Position numbers and translations under genes: made by a program. A stretch of 64,000 nucleotides of DNA from Lepus europaeus. Lineage: Eukaryota > Chordata > Mammalia > Lagomorpha > Leporidae. The notes beneath the pieces are model-generated. The model was not told the DNA's origin. It did no database searches and saw only the letters and a program-made list of their open reading frames with translations. The first letter of the stretch is position 1. The number at the start of each line of letters is the position of its first letter. Where the stretch lies: NCBI RefSeq assembly GCF_033115175.1, contig NC_084837.1, positions 23,312,266-23,376,265 of the forward strand, given 5' to 3'. Shown here piece by piece: positions 23,057 to 33,421 of the stretch.

Positions 23057-24937
23057 TGAGAAAGCTTCCTCTGATTCCGTCTATGTCTGTCCTCATCTCT
23101 CCACACTTCCCACCAATTATCTTTGCCTCCTGCCAATGCAGGAGGGATGAACAGGATCACCAGCTTAACCTTCTGCCCCTTGGGACTTACTCACACGCAC
23201 CAACCATGGCTGAGCACCATGCTGGAAGGTGCAGGCTCTTCCCATGGGATGTTACATAGTCATTTCCCACACACAAGAAGCAACCGATGAGAAGCATTAG
23301 ACTAAGTGCAACTGAGTGCTGTACCGTGTGATAGAGACTCTGGGGCTTGGAATCTGGAGAAGAACAAGGTTTGGTTTTTCCATCTGTTTTCATAACACTG
23401 TCTTCGCATTTTGGGGCCAGAAGGCCCAACCTGCTGATAGGACAAATAGGCACTCACATTACACTCATGCAAATGATCAACTGGGAGGGAAGAGGATCAG
23501 CAGGTGTTTCCCAAGACAGCCCTGAGATTAGAGGTGAGCCAGGGCCACAGTAAGCCTAAACTGATGAGGGACTGCTGTTGGCCTCGTGGTTAGCTCATGT
23601 TTCTCCATCCCCTTCCTGTTGCCTGATTCTCACTGTGTTCTTCTTTATTCTTTCAACCATGAATAAGTAGGGCAGTGGAAAGGGCAAATAAATTTTAATG
23701 CAATTTGTACTCTTTAGAAATAAAAGTTTTAGTAATAAGAAAATATCAAAATGTTGGCCAAGCTGTATACAAGCATATGGTAATGAATTCTCCAAATATT
23801 GTTCACTAAAAAAAAAAATGGTTCACTAAAAGATATATTGTTCACTAAAAAAAAAAAGCATGGTAAGAATAATGTGTTTGTATATTTCTGTTGAAAGGGG
23901 AAAGTAATATTTATATTTAGCATAAACATTTTTGGAAAGATAAACAAGAACCTGGTAATTAGTTCACCCTGAAAAAAGCAATTGGGTGCCTAGTGGGCGG
24001 GGTAAACAGAGTATTCACTGGACACTCTTTTATGGTTTGAATTTTGAACCATGTGTTTGTATGGCCTATTTAAGCAAATAAAAAATTTTAATTATTGTCT
24101 AAAAGAGATTTAGGAACCTCAATCCTTTTTCCTAAGAGGCATGAAGGCATGATAGAAAAAGCATTGTCCTTGGAGTAAAAAAAAAAAAAAAAAAAAAAAA
24201 GGGTGAAACCTGATCTGCTATTTACTAGGTCTGTGACCTTGGCCAAGTTTTTTTTTGAAGTGAGCTGCATCTCAGTTTTGGCATAAATAAAATTGGTAGA
24301 ACAAAAGCTACTTTGTGAGGCTTACACATTATATAAAACTGCCTTGTGCTTACTAAATGGTAGCTATTATTCTGTGGATTTCAGTTCTCCTTGCTATCCA
24401 TTACCACCAATTATGAGTTGGAGTTTGATTAAAGGGAATCTGAGTTATGAATGAGGTCGGAGAGTCCTACATTACAGACATCAACCGCCCATGAGGGAAA
24501 TCTAATCATTAAGAAATGTGTTTAGGTGCTGTTTTGAGTCTTCAGGTGCAAACATCATGGTTTTTGTTTTCTGTTGCTTTTTTTAAAGGTTACTTAAGTA
24601 CTATCCTGAGAGATGGAGCACTCATTGGCATCTGTTCAGGGCCAATTCCACAATGCAGTTTCATATTGTTTCTCTCTTCTGCTTTTCCTTACTCCTGTTT
24701 CTTGGAACTGCCCTTCTTAATGCATAATGCCTCAGGCTATGCTTTCTGGGGCAACTCAAGCTAGAAAACTGGGACTCACCTGAGTCTGGGACTGTGGAGC
24801 TGTACTATCGGTGCCTTCGCCACACACCTCTGGGCCTTAATTGGCTACCAACGTCAGCATCTCTTGCTCTGCCGGTGGGCTTGCTCCGCCACCCTCAACC
24901 AACGTTTGTACTGTCCTTTCGTTTTCTCGATGGCGTA
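23057..24937. other. Mostly non-repeat AT-rich stretch
   Basis: Contains a triplicated GTTCACTAAAA motif at 23,799-23,860 and a MIR at about 24,150. No gene recognised. Confidence 0.35.
24150..24385 (+). mobile_element. MIR fragment with internal poly(A)
   Basis: GCATTGTCCTTGGAGT, then after 23 A's, CTATTTACTAGGTCTGTGAC. The A-run inside a MIR is unusual and may be a microsatellite expansion. Confidence 0.7.
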
Positions 24938-24969
24938 CAGTGGTCTCCCCTTATCTACAGTTTTAAGAG

Positions 24970-25364
24970 AAAAACTCTTATTATTATTATTTACTTGAGG
25001 GAGACAGATATATATAGATGAGACAGAGAGAGAAAGAGAGAGAAAGAGAGGAAGAGAGGGAGGGAAGGAGGGAGGGAGAAAAGGAGGGAGGGAGAAAGGG
25101 AAGATGGATGGATCTATCTGCTGGTCTACCCCTCAAATGCCCACAATGGCTCCCAGCTAGAGCTGAAGCCCAGAAACCAGAACTCAATCCAAGTCTCTCA
25201 GGTGAGTGGCAAGAACCCAGCTACTTGAGCTATCACCACTGCCTTCTAGATTTGCATTAGCAAGAAACTGAAATGAAGAACTGGAACCAGGAACTGAACC
25301 CAAGTAATGTGACACGAGATTTGGGCATCCTAATCTGTGGCTTAATCTAGGCCAAATACCTGCC
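24970..25364 (-). mobile_element. CSINE2-like inside Tigger
   Basis: It has an expanded purine tract (25,018-25,105, GA/GGGA units) followed by a diverged body ending GGCCAAATACCTGCC. Confidence 0.82.
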
Positions 25365-25671
25365 TTCATAGTTTGCTTTCTGTGGTTTCAGTTACCCATG
25401 GTCACCCATGGTCAGAAAATACTAAATGGAAACTTCTGGAGATAAACAATTTGCAAGTTTTAAACTGGGCACCATCTGGCTCCATATGTCACACGAGTCA
25501 GCTGCTGGCAATTTGAGTATGCCAAAGAGAAGCAGGGTGTGCTTCCTGTGTTTTCTCACAGCATCCCAAGAAAAAGAAGGGTGAGTAAAGTACAGTAAGG
25601 TGTTTTGAGAGAGATCTCACATTCACATAGCTTTTTTTACAGGATAGCTATTATTACTGTTGTTCTCTTTT

Positions 25672-25992
25672 CTAAAATTTTTATTTATTTGAAAGTCAGG
25701 GTTAGATAGAGAAGGGGGGAGAGAGAGGGAGAGAGCAGGAGAGAGAGAAAATCTTCCATCCATTGGTTCACTCCCCCAAATGGCTGCAATAGCCAGGCCC
25801 GGGGCCAATCTGAGGCCAGGAGCTTTTTCCTGGTCCCCCAGATGAGTGCAGGGATCCAAGGACTTGGCCCATCCTCTGCTGCTTTCCCAGGTGCTGGATA
25901 GGAAGTAGAGCAGCCGGGACTCAAACCACTGTTCATATGGGATGCTGGTAATGCAGGCGGTGGCTTAACCTGCTATGCCACAGTGCCAGCCC
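25672..25992 (-). mobile_element. CSINE inside Tigger
   Basis: TTTTTATTTATTTGAAAGTC at left, GCCACAGTGCCAGCCC at right. Confidence 0.87.
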
Positions 25993-26311
25993 TAACTTAT
26001 AAACTGTAAATGTGCCTAATTTATAAATTAAACTTTATCATTGATATGTAGGTATAGGATATGTGTTCATTAATTTGCTAGAGTAGCTCACAGAACTCGG
26101 AGAAACACTTGACTTATATTTATCAATTTATTATAAAGGATGTTACAAAGGCAAGAGATAAACAGCCAATGAGGAGGAACCAAGGGTAAAGTCTGTAAGG
26201 CTTCCAAGTGCAAGAGTTTCTGTCCCTGAGGAGTTGGGAAGGTGCATCCTCCTAGCACGTGGATGCAGTCACCAACCCATGAGCTCATCAAATCTCATTG
26301 TTCAAGAATTT

Positions 26312-26590
26312 TATTCTTTTTTTAATTTGAGATGCAGAGAGACAAACACACACACACACACACACACACACAAATGGCCCAACAGCCAGGTCTAGGCCAG
26401 GCTGAAGCCAGGAGCCAGGAGCGCTATCCAGGTCTACTACTGGGATCCTATGGGCCCAAACACTAGGGTCACCATCTGCTGCCCTCCCAGGAGCGTTAGC
26501 AGGGAGCTGGATTGGAAGCAGAGTATCCAGGATTTGAACTGACACTCCTATATAGGATGCAGATTAACCCACAGTACCACCCTGTGCCCT
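26312..26590 (-). mobile_element. CSINE2-like, with (CA)n
   Basis: Contains about 14 CA units (26,346-26,372) in place of the usual GA tract. It ends CCACCCTGTGCCCT. Confidence 0.8.
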
Positions 26591-26593
26591 AGA

Positions 26594-26886
26594 TGAATTT
26601 TTTTTATTTGAAAGGCAGAGACGGAGACCAGAAAGAGATCTTACATCTGTTGGTTCATGCCTCAAATGTCCAAAACATCAGGGCTGGGCCAGGTTGAAGC
26701 CAGGCACCCAGAACTCAACTACATGAGCAGAGATCCAACTACTTGAGCCATCATCTGCTGCCTTTCAGGTAGCGCATCAGCAGGAAGCTGGATCGGAAGC
26801 AGAGGAGCCAGGACTCAAACGAGGCACTGTGATATGGGGCGTGGGTGCCCCAAACTGCATTTTCATCGCTCTATCAAATGCCTAAC
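26594..26886 (-). mobile_element. CSINE2-like
   Basis: Left AATTTTTTTTATTTGAAAGG; right end TATCAAATGCCTAACC, a worn form of the CAAATGCCTGCCC terminus. Confidence 0.78.
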
Positions 26887-27080
26887 CATCATTTTTAATA
26901 TGCAATGGTTTTATCATCTTAAATATTTCAAATTTTCCTTATATTCTAATTGATTCATGAATATGTTTCTTAATCTCCAAATATGAACTTTTCATAATTA
27001 TCTTTTCTGTAAGTATTTATTATTTAATCCCACTGTGGTCAAACAATGCAATAGGTATGGTACTACTTTTAAATTTGTTT

Positions 27081-27405
27081 AGGGGCTGGTGGCGTAGCTG
27101 GTAAAGCTGCCACCTGCAGTGCCAGAATTCCATATTGGCACCAGTTCGAGACCTAGCTGCTCCACTTCTGATCCAGCTCTCTGTTATCGCCTGAGAAAGC
27201 AGTGGAAGATGGCCCAAGTCCTTGGGCCCCTGCACCCATGTGGGAGACCTGGAAGAAGCTCCTGGGTCCTGGCTTTGGATCAATCCAGCTCCAGCCTTTG
27301 CAGCCATTTGAGGAGTGACCCAGAGGATGAATGGATCTCTCTCTCTCTCTTTCTCTCTGCCTCTGCCTCTCTGTAACTCTTTAAAAAAAATAAATTAAAA
27401 AAAAT
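27081..27405 (+). mobile_element. CSINE inside antisense L1M
   Basis: Head AGGGGCTGGTGGCGTAGCTG; A/T tail ends near 27,405, after which L1M text resumes. Confidence 0.87.
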
Positions 27406-27482
27406 TTCATTTAGATTTACTTTATGGCCCAACATTGGCTAATAAACATTTTAACGAACATAATGTTTAAAAGAATGTATAC

Positions 27483-27796
27483 TGGGCTGGTATCGTGGCA
27501 TAGTGGGTAAAGCTGCTACCTGCGATGCCAGCATCACAGATGAGTGCCAGCTTGTATCCCAGCTGCTCCACTTCTGATCCAGCTCCCTGTTAATGGTCTG
27601 GGAAAACCAGTGGAGGATGGCCCAAGTGTTCAGGCCCCTGTTACCCACATGGGAGACCTGGAAGAAGCTCCTGGCTTCTAGCCACTGCAGCCATCTGGGA
27701 AGCGAATCAGTGGATGGAGGCTCGCTCTCTCTCCTCTCTCTCCTTCTCCTATGTTTCTCCCTTTCTCTCTGTAACTCTTTCAAATAAATAATAAAT
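27483..27796 (+). mobile_element. CSINE inside antisense L1M
   Basis: Head TGGGCTGGTATCGTGGCATA; tail CTTTCAAATAAATAATAAAT. Confidence 0.86.
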
Positions 27797-27877
27797 TCTC
27801 TGCAGTTTTTAGGTGGTGCACTCTATTGAATCAAGAATACTGTTTTGTTCAAATTTTCTATATCTTTGATTTTAATT

Positions 27878-28499
27878 ATTTTTTAAAAATATTTATTTGA
27901 GAGACAGACAGGCAGACAGAGAACTCCTATCCTTTAGTTTATTCCCCAAATTTCCACAACAGCTGGGATTAGCTGGGTTGAAACTGACAGCTGGGTGGAA
28001 ACTTTTTTTTTTCTTTAAAGATTTATTTATTCATTGGAAATGAAGAGTTACAGAGAGAGAGAGAGAGAGAGGTCTTCCATCTGCTGGTTTACCCACCAAT
28101 TAGCTACAACGGCCAGAGCTGGGCCAATCTGAAGCCAGGAGCCGGGAGCTCCTTCCAGGTCTCCCACGCGGGTTCAGGGACCCAAAGACTTGGTCCATCT
28201 TCTACTGCTTTCCCAGGCCAAGCAGAGAGCTGGATTGAGAATGGAGCAGCAGAGACTTGAATCGGCACCCGTATGGGATGCCAGCACTGCAGGTGATGGC
28301 TTCACCTGCTACACCACCGTGCCAGTTCCTGGGTGGAAGCTTCAACCAGGTTTCCTGGTGGGTGACAGGGGCTCAGCTGCTTCAGCCATTGCAGCTGCTT
28401 CCAGGGTGCACAGGCGCAGAAGCTGGGATTGGGAGCAGAGCCGGGACTTAAACTCAGGCACTCTGACACGGGATGCAGGCACCTTACCTGCTCAGCCTG
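27878..28499 (-). mobile_element. CSINE2-like, split by another CSINE
   Basis: Outer pieces are 27,878-28,004 and 28,329-28,499. The break point duplicates CTGGGTGGAAACTT / CTGGGTGGAAGCTT. Confidence 0.85.
28005..28328 (-). mobile_element. CSINE nested in a CSINE2-like copy
   Basis: Flanked by a 14-bp duplication with one mismatch at 27,991-28,004 and 28,329-28,342. Confidence 0.9.
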
Positions 28500-28651
28500 A
28501 TTTTATCTTTTCACCTGCTCTTCAGATCCCTGGGAAATGGATGTTAAAATCTCTCTTTATATCTGTGGGATTTGTTTCTAATTTCTTGTTCCCGGTAATT
28601 TGATCCTTTTATTGTATCCAGTGACCCTATTTTGGTAATGCTTTTTGCCTT

Positions 28652-28665
28652 AAAATCTCATTTCT
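28652..28665. repeat. 5' target-site duplication of the L1/HAL1-like insertion
   Basis: The 14-bp sequence AAAATCTCATTTCT is repeated exactly at 32,917-32,930. The first TT/AAAA-like endonuclease context and the adjacent poly(A) are typical of target-primed reverse transcription. Confidence 0.9.
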
Positions 28666-29599
28666 TGGATTGAGAGAGGAGCGGCAAGATGGTGGAATAA
28701 GAAGGGAGCACATTGATAGTTCAGCAAGACACACAGGTTAATAAAAGTGGAGATACTGCAGGGTCAAGGAAGAGTAGGGGAAGAAACAGCAGAGGAAACT
28801 CTTCCGGAACTAGTGATTCACAGTGGACCTGTGTGGAGAGCGTGGGAGCCCAAGTTCGGGACACCAGCGGCAGACTCAACACACCAGCGCTGGAACGCAA
28901 GGTGAGCCGAACCTCAATAGCCCGAGACACCAGCGGGCAAGCGGAAAGAGGAGGCTAGAGGGAACGAGGCTTGAAACTTCGTGGGGAAAAGTTCACCAGG
29001 CTAACTAGAAGAGAGAGAGGAAAAAAAAAAAAAGTGACCTATACGAAAACGAGTTTCTCTCTCTCCGCTCACCCCTCAAAGGCGAGCAAGACAGAGCAAG
29101 CGCCATTTTGGACATACGTCATAAGCAGGGCGACCTCAGGTCTGTACCAGCCCTGAGCCTAGCAGAAAAACCTGACTCTGGGGGGAGGGGTGAAATAACA
29201 GGAGATTAGGATCTAACTTGGCAATCCAGTAGGAGACTGCAGGAGAATTGGAGCCCACACTGAGGGCAGCACAGATTCCCTGTGTGGTACTTGGGAAAGA
29301 GCTTCCGATCTCTGGCTCCTGTGGGTATATCATTTGCCTAACTACCTCCAATTACGTTCAGCTGTGCGGAATTACTTCCCTTTTGAATCAAAAAAAAAAA
29401 AAAAAAAAGAGAGATTTACCACACCTAACCTGGGAGTGTCATCTTTGACACACCCTCAACCCTGAGGAACCAAACACAGCTCTCAGTCCACACTCATCTC
29501 AAGCCTCTAAGGCTCCACTGAAAGCAGACAGTCCACTTAATATAGAGCCATAGTGTAACAAGAAAAAACACCACAGTGAAGAAACCAAATATCTCCAAC
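28666..29599 (+). promoter_or_regulatory. L1-like 5' UTR / internal promoter
   Basis: This is the region before ORF1. The CAAGATGG near +20 matches the YY1 site that fixes transcription start in human L1. The rest is purine-rich with scattered CpG and short A-runs (29,020-29,033; 29,391-29,408). Promoter activity is inferred by analogy. Confidence 0.55.
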
Positions 29600-30637
29600 A
29601 TGCCAAACAACAAACGCAAAAACCGAGGTAACAAGAACAAGGAAGACACTATGACGCCCCCAAATGAAAAAGACACCCCAATTCAAGATTATGAAGATGA
29701 TGAGATCGAAGAAATGCAAGAAGTGGATCTCAAAAAATTGATAAGAACATTAAGAAGTTCTCAAAAACAAATTCTTGAACTACAGAAATCCTTAATGGAC
29801 AAGATAGAAAATCTCTCTCGTGAAAATGAAATATTAAGGAGGAATCAAAATGAAATGAAACAACTAGTAGAACATGAAACTCTGATAGTGACAAAAAACC
29901 ACAATGAAATGAAGAACTCAATAGATCAAATGACAAACACATTAGAGAGCCTTAAAAACAGAATGGTTGAAGCAGAAGAGAGAATATCAGACTTAGAAGA
30001 CAGAGAACAGGAAAGGAAACAGGCAAAACAAAGAAAAGAAGAAGAAATTAGAAATCTAAAAAATATTGTCGGGAACCTACAGGATACTATTAAAAAACCT
30101 AATATTCAGGTTCTAGGAGTTCCTGAAGGCATGGAGAGGAAGAAAGGATTAGAAGGCATTTTCAGTGAGATACTAGCAGAAAATTTCCCAGGTTTGGAGA
30201 AGGACAGAGGCATCTTAGTACAGGAAGCTTATAGAACCCCTAATAAACATGACCAAAAGAGATCCTCACCACGACACATTGTAATCAAACTCACCACAGT
30301 GAAACATAAAGAAAAGATTCTAAAAGGTGCAAGAGAGAAACGTCAGATTACTCTCAGAGGATCTCCAATTAGACTCACAGCAGACTTCTCATCAGAAACC
30401 CTACAAGCTAGAAGGGAATGGCGAGATATAGCCCAGGTACTAAGAGAGACAAACTGCCAGCCCAGAATATTATATCCTGCAAAGCTCTCATTTGTGAATG
30501 AAGGTGAAATTAAGACTTTTCATAGCAAACAGAAACTGAAAGAATTTGTTGCCACTCATCCTGCCCTGCAAAAGATGCTTAAAGATGTGTTACACACAGA
30601 AACACAGAAACATGGTCACCAATATGAAAGAAGGTAA
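29600..30637 (+). CDS. L1/HAL1 ORF1p, RNA-binding chaperone
   Basis: ORF1p coats element RNA as a trimer and acts as a nucleic-acid chaperone in the retrotransposition particle. I chose the ATG at 29,600 (MPNNKRKNRG) over an in-frame ATG at 29,576, because a basic N-terminus starting MPxxK/R is typical. The protein has 345 aa: a basic head (1-16), an acidic stretch (22-41), a long heptad coiled coil (about 41-150), an RRM (about 166-250) with the VLGVPE and SPRHIVIKL strands, and a C-terminal domain (about 252-325) with the LYPAKLSF motif. There are no stops or frameshifts over 1 kb, which implies a young insertion or selection at its source. Confidence 0.93.
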   Translation: MPNNKRKNRGNKNKEDTMTPPNEKDTPIQDYEDDEIEEMQEVDLKKLIRTLRSSQKQILELQKSLMDKIENLSRENEILRRNQNEMKQLVEHETLIVTKNHNEMKNSIDQMTNTLESLKNRMVEAEERISDLEDREQERKQAKQRKEEEIRNLKNIVGNLQDTIKKPNIQVLGVPEGMERKKGLEGIFSEILAENFPGLEKDRGILVQEAYRTPNKHDQKRSSPRHIVIKLTTVKHKEKILKGAREKRQITLRGSPIRLTADFSSETLQARREWRDIAQVLRETNCQPRILYPAKLSFVNEGEIKTFHSKQKLKEFVATHPALQKMLKDVLHTETQKHGHQYERR

Positions 30638-31639
30638 AGGAAGGAAACCTCACAGCAAAAGATCACAGGAAGCTCAATTTCTCTTTGACATAGAATTAAA
30701 CTCTGATGCTCTGTTAAAGCAATGTGTTAAAGTAATCTAAAAACAAAAAGCAATTCAAATCAATTGGAAATCTACAAAAAGAGTTAAAGATTTTAAAAGC
30801 TATTATTAAAATTGCCATATTGGTCTATTATGTTATATGTGTGTACATATTGTATGTCCACATAGGAAATTTTATTAAGAGTTTTATTTTAAATGGCTTA
30901 TAGATAAGATTGTCCATAAATTTAAGCTGCTAAAATCAATCAAAGATACATTTTAATTTGTGTGACCTGAATCTGTGTATCATGTTTTAAACTTGTTGGT
31001 TGTGCTTAAGTTTAATGGTTAAACAAACTACACCATGTTAGATATTTAAGAGGTGTTTTCAAATACATGATTCTTAAAATTTATAGAAGGCATTGGACCT
31101 TCTGGTAAATGTTTTCTTAAGTTGTTATCTAATGGTTGAAACGGTTTGCTAAGTATTCATGTAATATTGCTATTGTCAGCAAGCGATCTAGGACTTGCTC
31201 CCTCATTTCTCTATTCTAAGCCCAACTTCTTCTTTCATTTCTCTATTCTCTTCAAGATAGGAAACTAATTCTATTATGAAGGAATCTGTAGGATGCACAA
31301 TTTAATCTTTAGACCTTATAAAAGAGATGGCTAACATTTTTCTGTAATAGCAAAGCCAAAATAAGAACTTAAATAATAATCTCATAGCTAGATTCACTTC
31401 GCCATCAGCGAAGTATACAGTAAGTAGAAAAAACCTCCCTTTCAGACCAAAGGGCAAGAACGTTTTAAAGTGAGAATATAATTTTCCTTATGGGCATTGT
31501 CTACCTTAGAAAAACTACTACAGAACATGCCTGTGACTATAGACTTGTAGTTCAGGCCACCGAAGATTAGAGATGGGACATGGGCACTCCCTTGACTTGC
31601 ATCCTCTGGTCTGCTTTAACACAAACCAGGAGGAAAAGA

Positions 31640-32280
31640 AAGCTAGGCATCAGAAGCAATGGGTGGCAGGCCTATTAATGGCTGATCTGTACAGTGATCT
31701 GCCCTCAAGGAGACCCAACAGGCCAGTCCACTGCAGTGGCTTTCAGTATGGTAAGCCTGGGCTTCAGCAGAAGTCAGCTTGTGAAGAGCCCTGGCAGCTC
31801 TGCCAAGAGTTGGATCACTGGAAATGGACCTGCCCTGGAGTCGAAGGATGCCCAGGTCAGAGCCACAGATCTTATTGGCTCTAAGCTGAAAAGCCCTTCA
31901 CTCAGCCCAACTTCCAAAGTGACCACTGCAGCTGAGGGGATGGTCAAGTAGGGTCAGCAACATTGCAGGCAGAACTGTAAATTTCTTGTTAGAGATGCCC
32001 CCTGCCTTTACTTGGCCAGCTCTCCTCCCAGGCCAGCCAAGTAATGAAAGTCAACAGAGTGCCTTCCCCCAGGAGGTTCACACCTTCCTTAGGATATACC
32101 CCATGTGAAGAGATAGATAGGTCTGGGCCTCTTAACTTACAAGGCCTAAAGCCCAACAGATTATTATTAAGCCCCTTCTATCAGGTTCTATTTGCCTCTC
32201 AATCAGAAAACTTAATTGTAGCTTAGACAGCACCTTTCTTAGCTCCTCTAATAATGACTCTGTCCTTTGTTCTAGACCCT
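31640..32280 (+). pseudogene. Degenerate retroviral gag-pro (possibly env) remnant inside the L1-like 3' region
   Basis: In one frame a pair of zinc-knuckle-like patterns spans about 31,725-31,845. The second knuckle fits C-x2-C-x4-H-x4-C except that its first Cys is Trp. The first retains GKPG but has lost a Cys and the His. Downstream, in shifted frames, there is a DLIG stretch and an AGRTVNFLL stretch, placed like the start of a class I retroviral protease. Near 32,240 a short hydrophobic piece faintly resembles a transmembrane envelope segment. Frames are broken by stops, so it is non-coding. Assignment is by motif only. Confidence 0.5.
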
Positions 32281-32639
32281 GTCTAGCACACTTGGGCCTC
32301 ATTCCTTTGTAATCATAACCTCTACTCTACCACCAATGGCTCTACTCCCAACCTGTGTGTACTGATGGTCCTCTTCCCCACTTAATGCTGTATAATTGTT
32401 CAAACCTGGTAAATGCCACTCTTAGGATCATTGGTTACTATCCTCACTCTGTCTTTTATGACCTTGTCTAAATATGATCAGAGTCGGCAAACTTGGAAGG
32501 CTTCCATAGCCTTGGCAACTCATGACGACAGCCTAGGGTGGTTACTGGCACCATAAACTAGAGTGTCAATTTGTTGGGTCAACAACAGGAGCCACTGTGC
32601 ACTTGCTCCTCATGTGGGATCTCTGTCCTTAATGTGCTG

Positions 32640-32916
32640 TACATTGTGATTTAATGCTATAACTAATACTCAAACAGTATGTTTCACTTTGTGTTTCTAT
32701 GTGGGTGCAAACTGTTGAAATCTTTATACTAAATTGATCTTCTGTATATAAAGAGAATTGAAAATGAATCTTGATGTGAATGGAAGGGGAGAGGGAGCGG
32801 GAGAGGGAAGGGTTGTGGGTGGGAGGGAAGTTATGGGAGGGGGAAGCCATTGTAATCCATAAGCTGTACACTGGAAATTTATATTCATTAAATAAAAGTT
32901 AAAAAAAATAGAAAAA
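32640..32916 (+). mobile_element. L1 3' tail (G-rich tract, AATAAA, A-tail)
   Basis: This is the terminal part recognisable as the rabbit L1 3' end: a polypurine/G-run tract at 32,785-32,848, then a conserved segment ending ATTCATTAAATAAAAGTT and an A-rich tail. It is presumably what ORF2p recognises in cis-acting L1 RNA. Confidence 0.75.
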
Positions 32917-32930
32917 AAAATCTCATTTCT
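32917..32930. repeat. 3' target-site duplication of the L1/HAL1-like insertion
   Basis: Exact second copy of the 14-bp duplication. The flanking old L1M sequence continues beyond it. Confidence 0.9.
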
Positions 32931-32983
32931 GATTTTAATAGATCTTATATTTTATTTAGTATTTACCTGCTATCACACACTTA

Positions 32984-33231
32984 AAATTTTTAATTTAATT
33001 GGAGAGAGAGGGAGAGAGGGCACTCCTCTATCTGCTGGCTTACTCCCCTTCTATACAGAAGTTGGGACTCAGGCCAGGAACTGAATCACTTACGCCATCA
33101 CCTGCTGTCTCCCAGAGGGCACCTTATCAGGAAGCTGGAATAGCCAGCAGAGCTGGGACTTGAGCTCAGGTACTCCCGTATGGGACAAAGGCATCCTAGC
33201 CAGAGTCATCTCCAGGCCAAATGCCAGCCCC
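32984..33231 (-). mobile_element. CSINE2-like, short
   Basis: TTTTTAATTTAATTGGAGAG at left, CCAGGCCAAATGCCAGCCCC at right. The middle is shortened. Confidence 0.8.
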
Positions 33232-33421
33232 GCCTTTCACACTTTCATTTTCATTTTTTCTATATTCTTGTTATAATGATATCTTTGACGAAGACTAAAG
33301 AATATTTACAGAATTAAGTTCAACCTTGTTTCATTACCATGAAACAGGTGGCCTCCAGAAATAACCCCAATATTAGCTGGTGATAGAACACTCTTCTTCC
33401 TTCTAAATGGCTTTCTCATTT

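Larger units (their letters stand above)
24938..26063 (+). mobile_element. Tigger-type (TcMar) DNA transposon, split by two SINEs
   Basis: Segments 24,938-24,967, 25,365-25,671 and 25,993-26,063 join into a known order: CAGTGGTCTCCCCTTATCTA, GTGGTTTCAGTTACCCATGG, GATAAACAATTTGCAAGTTT, then GTGCCTAATTTATAAATTAA. Non-autonomous; the right terminal repeat is missing or eroded. Confidence 0.75.
28666..32916 (+). mobile_element. L1-type element with intact ORF1 and no ORF2 (HAL1-like)
   Basis: This 4.25-kb insertion is bounded by an exact 14-bp duplication, so it is complete at both ends rather than 5'-truncated. It has an L1-like 5' UTR of about 930 bp starting GGATTGAGAGAGGAGCGGC, with a YY1-like CAAGATGG at 28,685-28,692. 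An uninterrupted ORF1 (29,600-30,637) follows, then about 2.3 kb without L1 ORF2 reverse-transcriptase or endonuclease coding. The end has a G-rich polypurine tract (32,785-32,848), AATAAA and an A-rich tail typical of rabbit L1. Known HAL1 elements share this ORF1-only plan. It would need ORF2p from another L1. Confidence 0.85.
26887..32983 (-). mobile_element. Old L1M copy in antisense, split by later insertions
   Basis: Pieces at 26,887-27,080, 27,406-27,482, 27,797-27,877, 28,500-28,665 and 32,931-32,983 read together as antisense mammalian L1 ORF2 sequence. Examples are CCACTGTGGTCAAACAATGC and TTTGATCCTTTTATTGTATC. It is the host of two + SINEs, a - SINE with another inside it, and the HAL1-like element. 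Confidence 0.7.

Noticed and set aside
25018-25105. CRISPR-like or satellite array
   Set aside because: It is a simple purine repeat inside a SINE, without spacers or a longer unit.
31573-31884. 103-aa ORF as a functional nucleocapsid protein
   Set aside because: Knuckle residues are missing and the frame ends quickly. It is treated as a remnant only.
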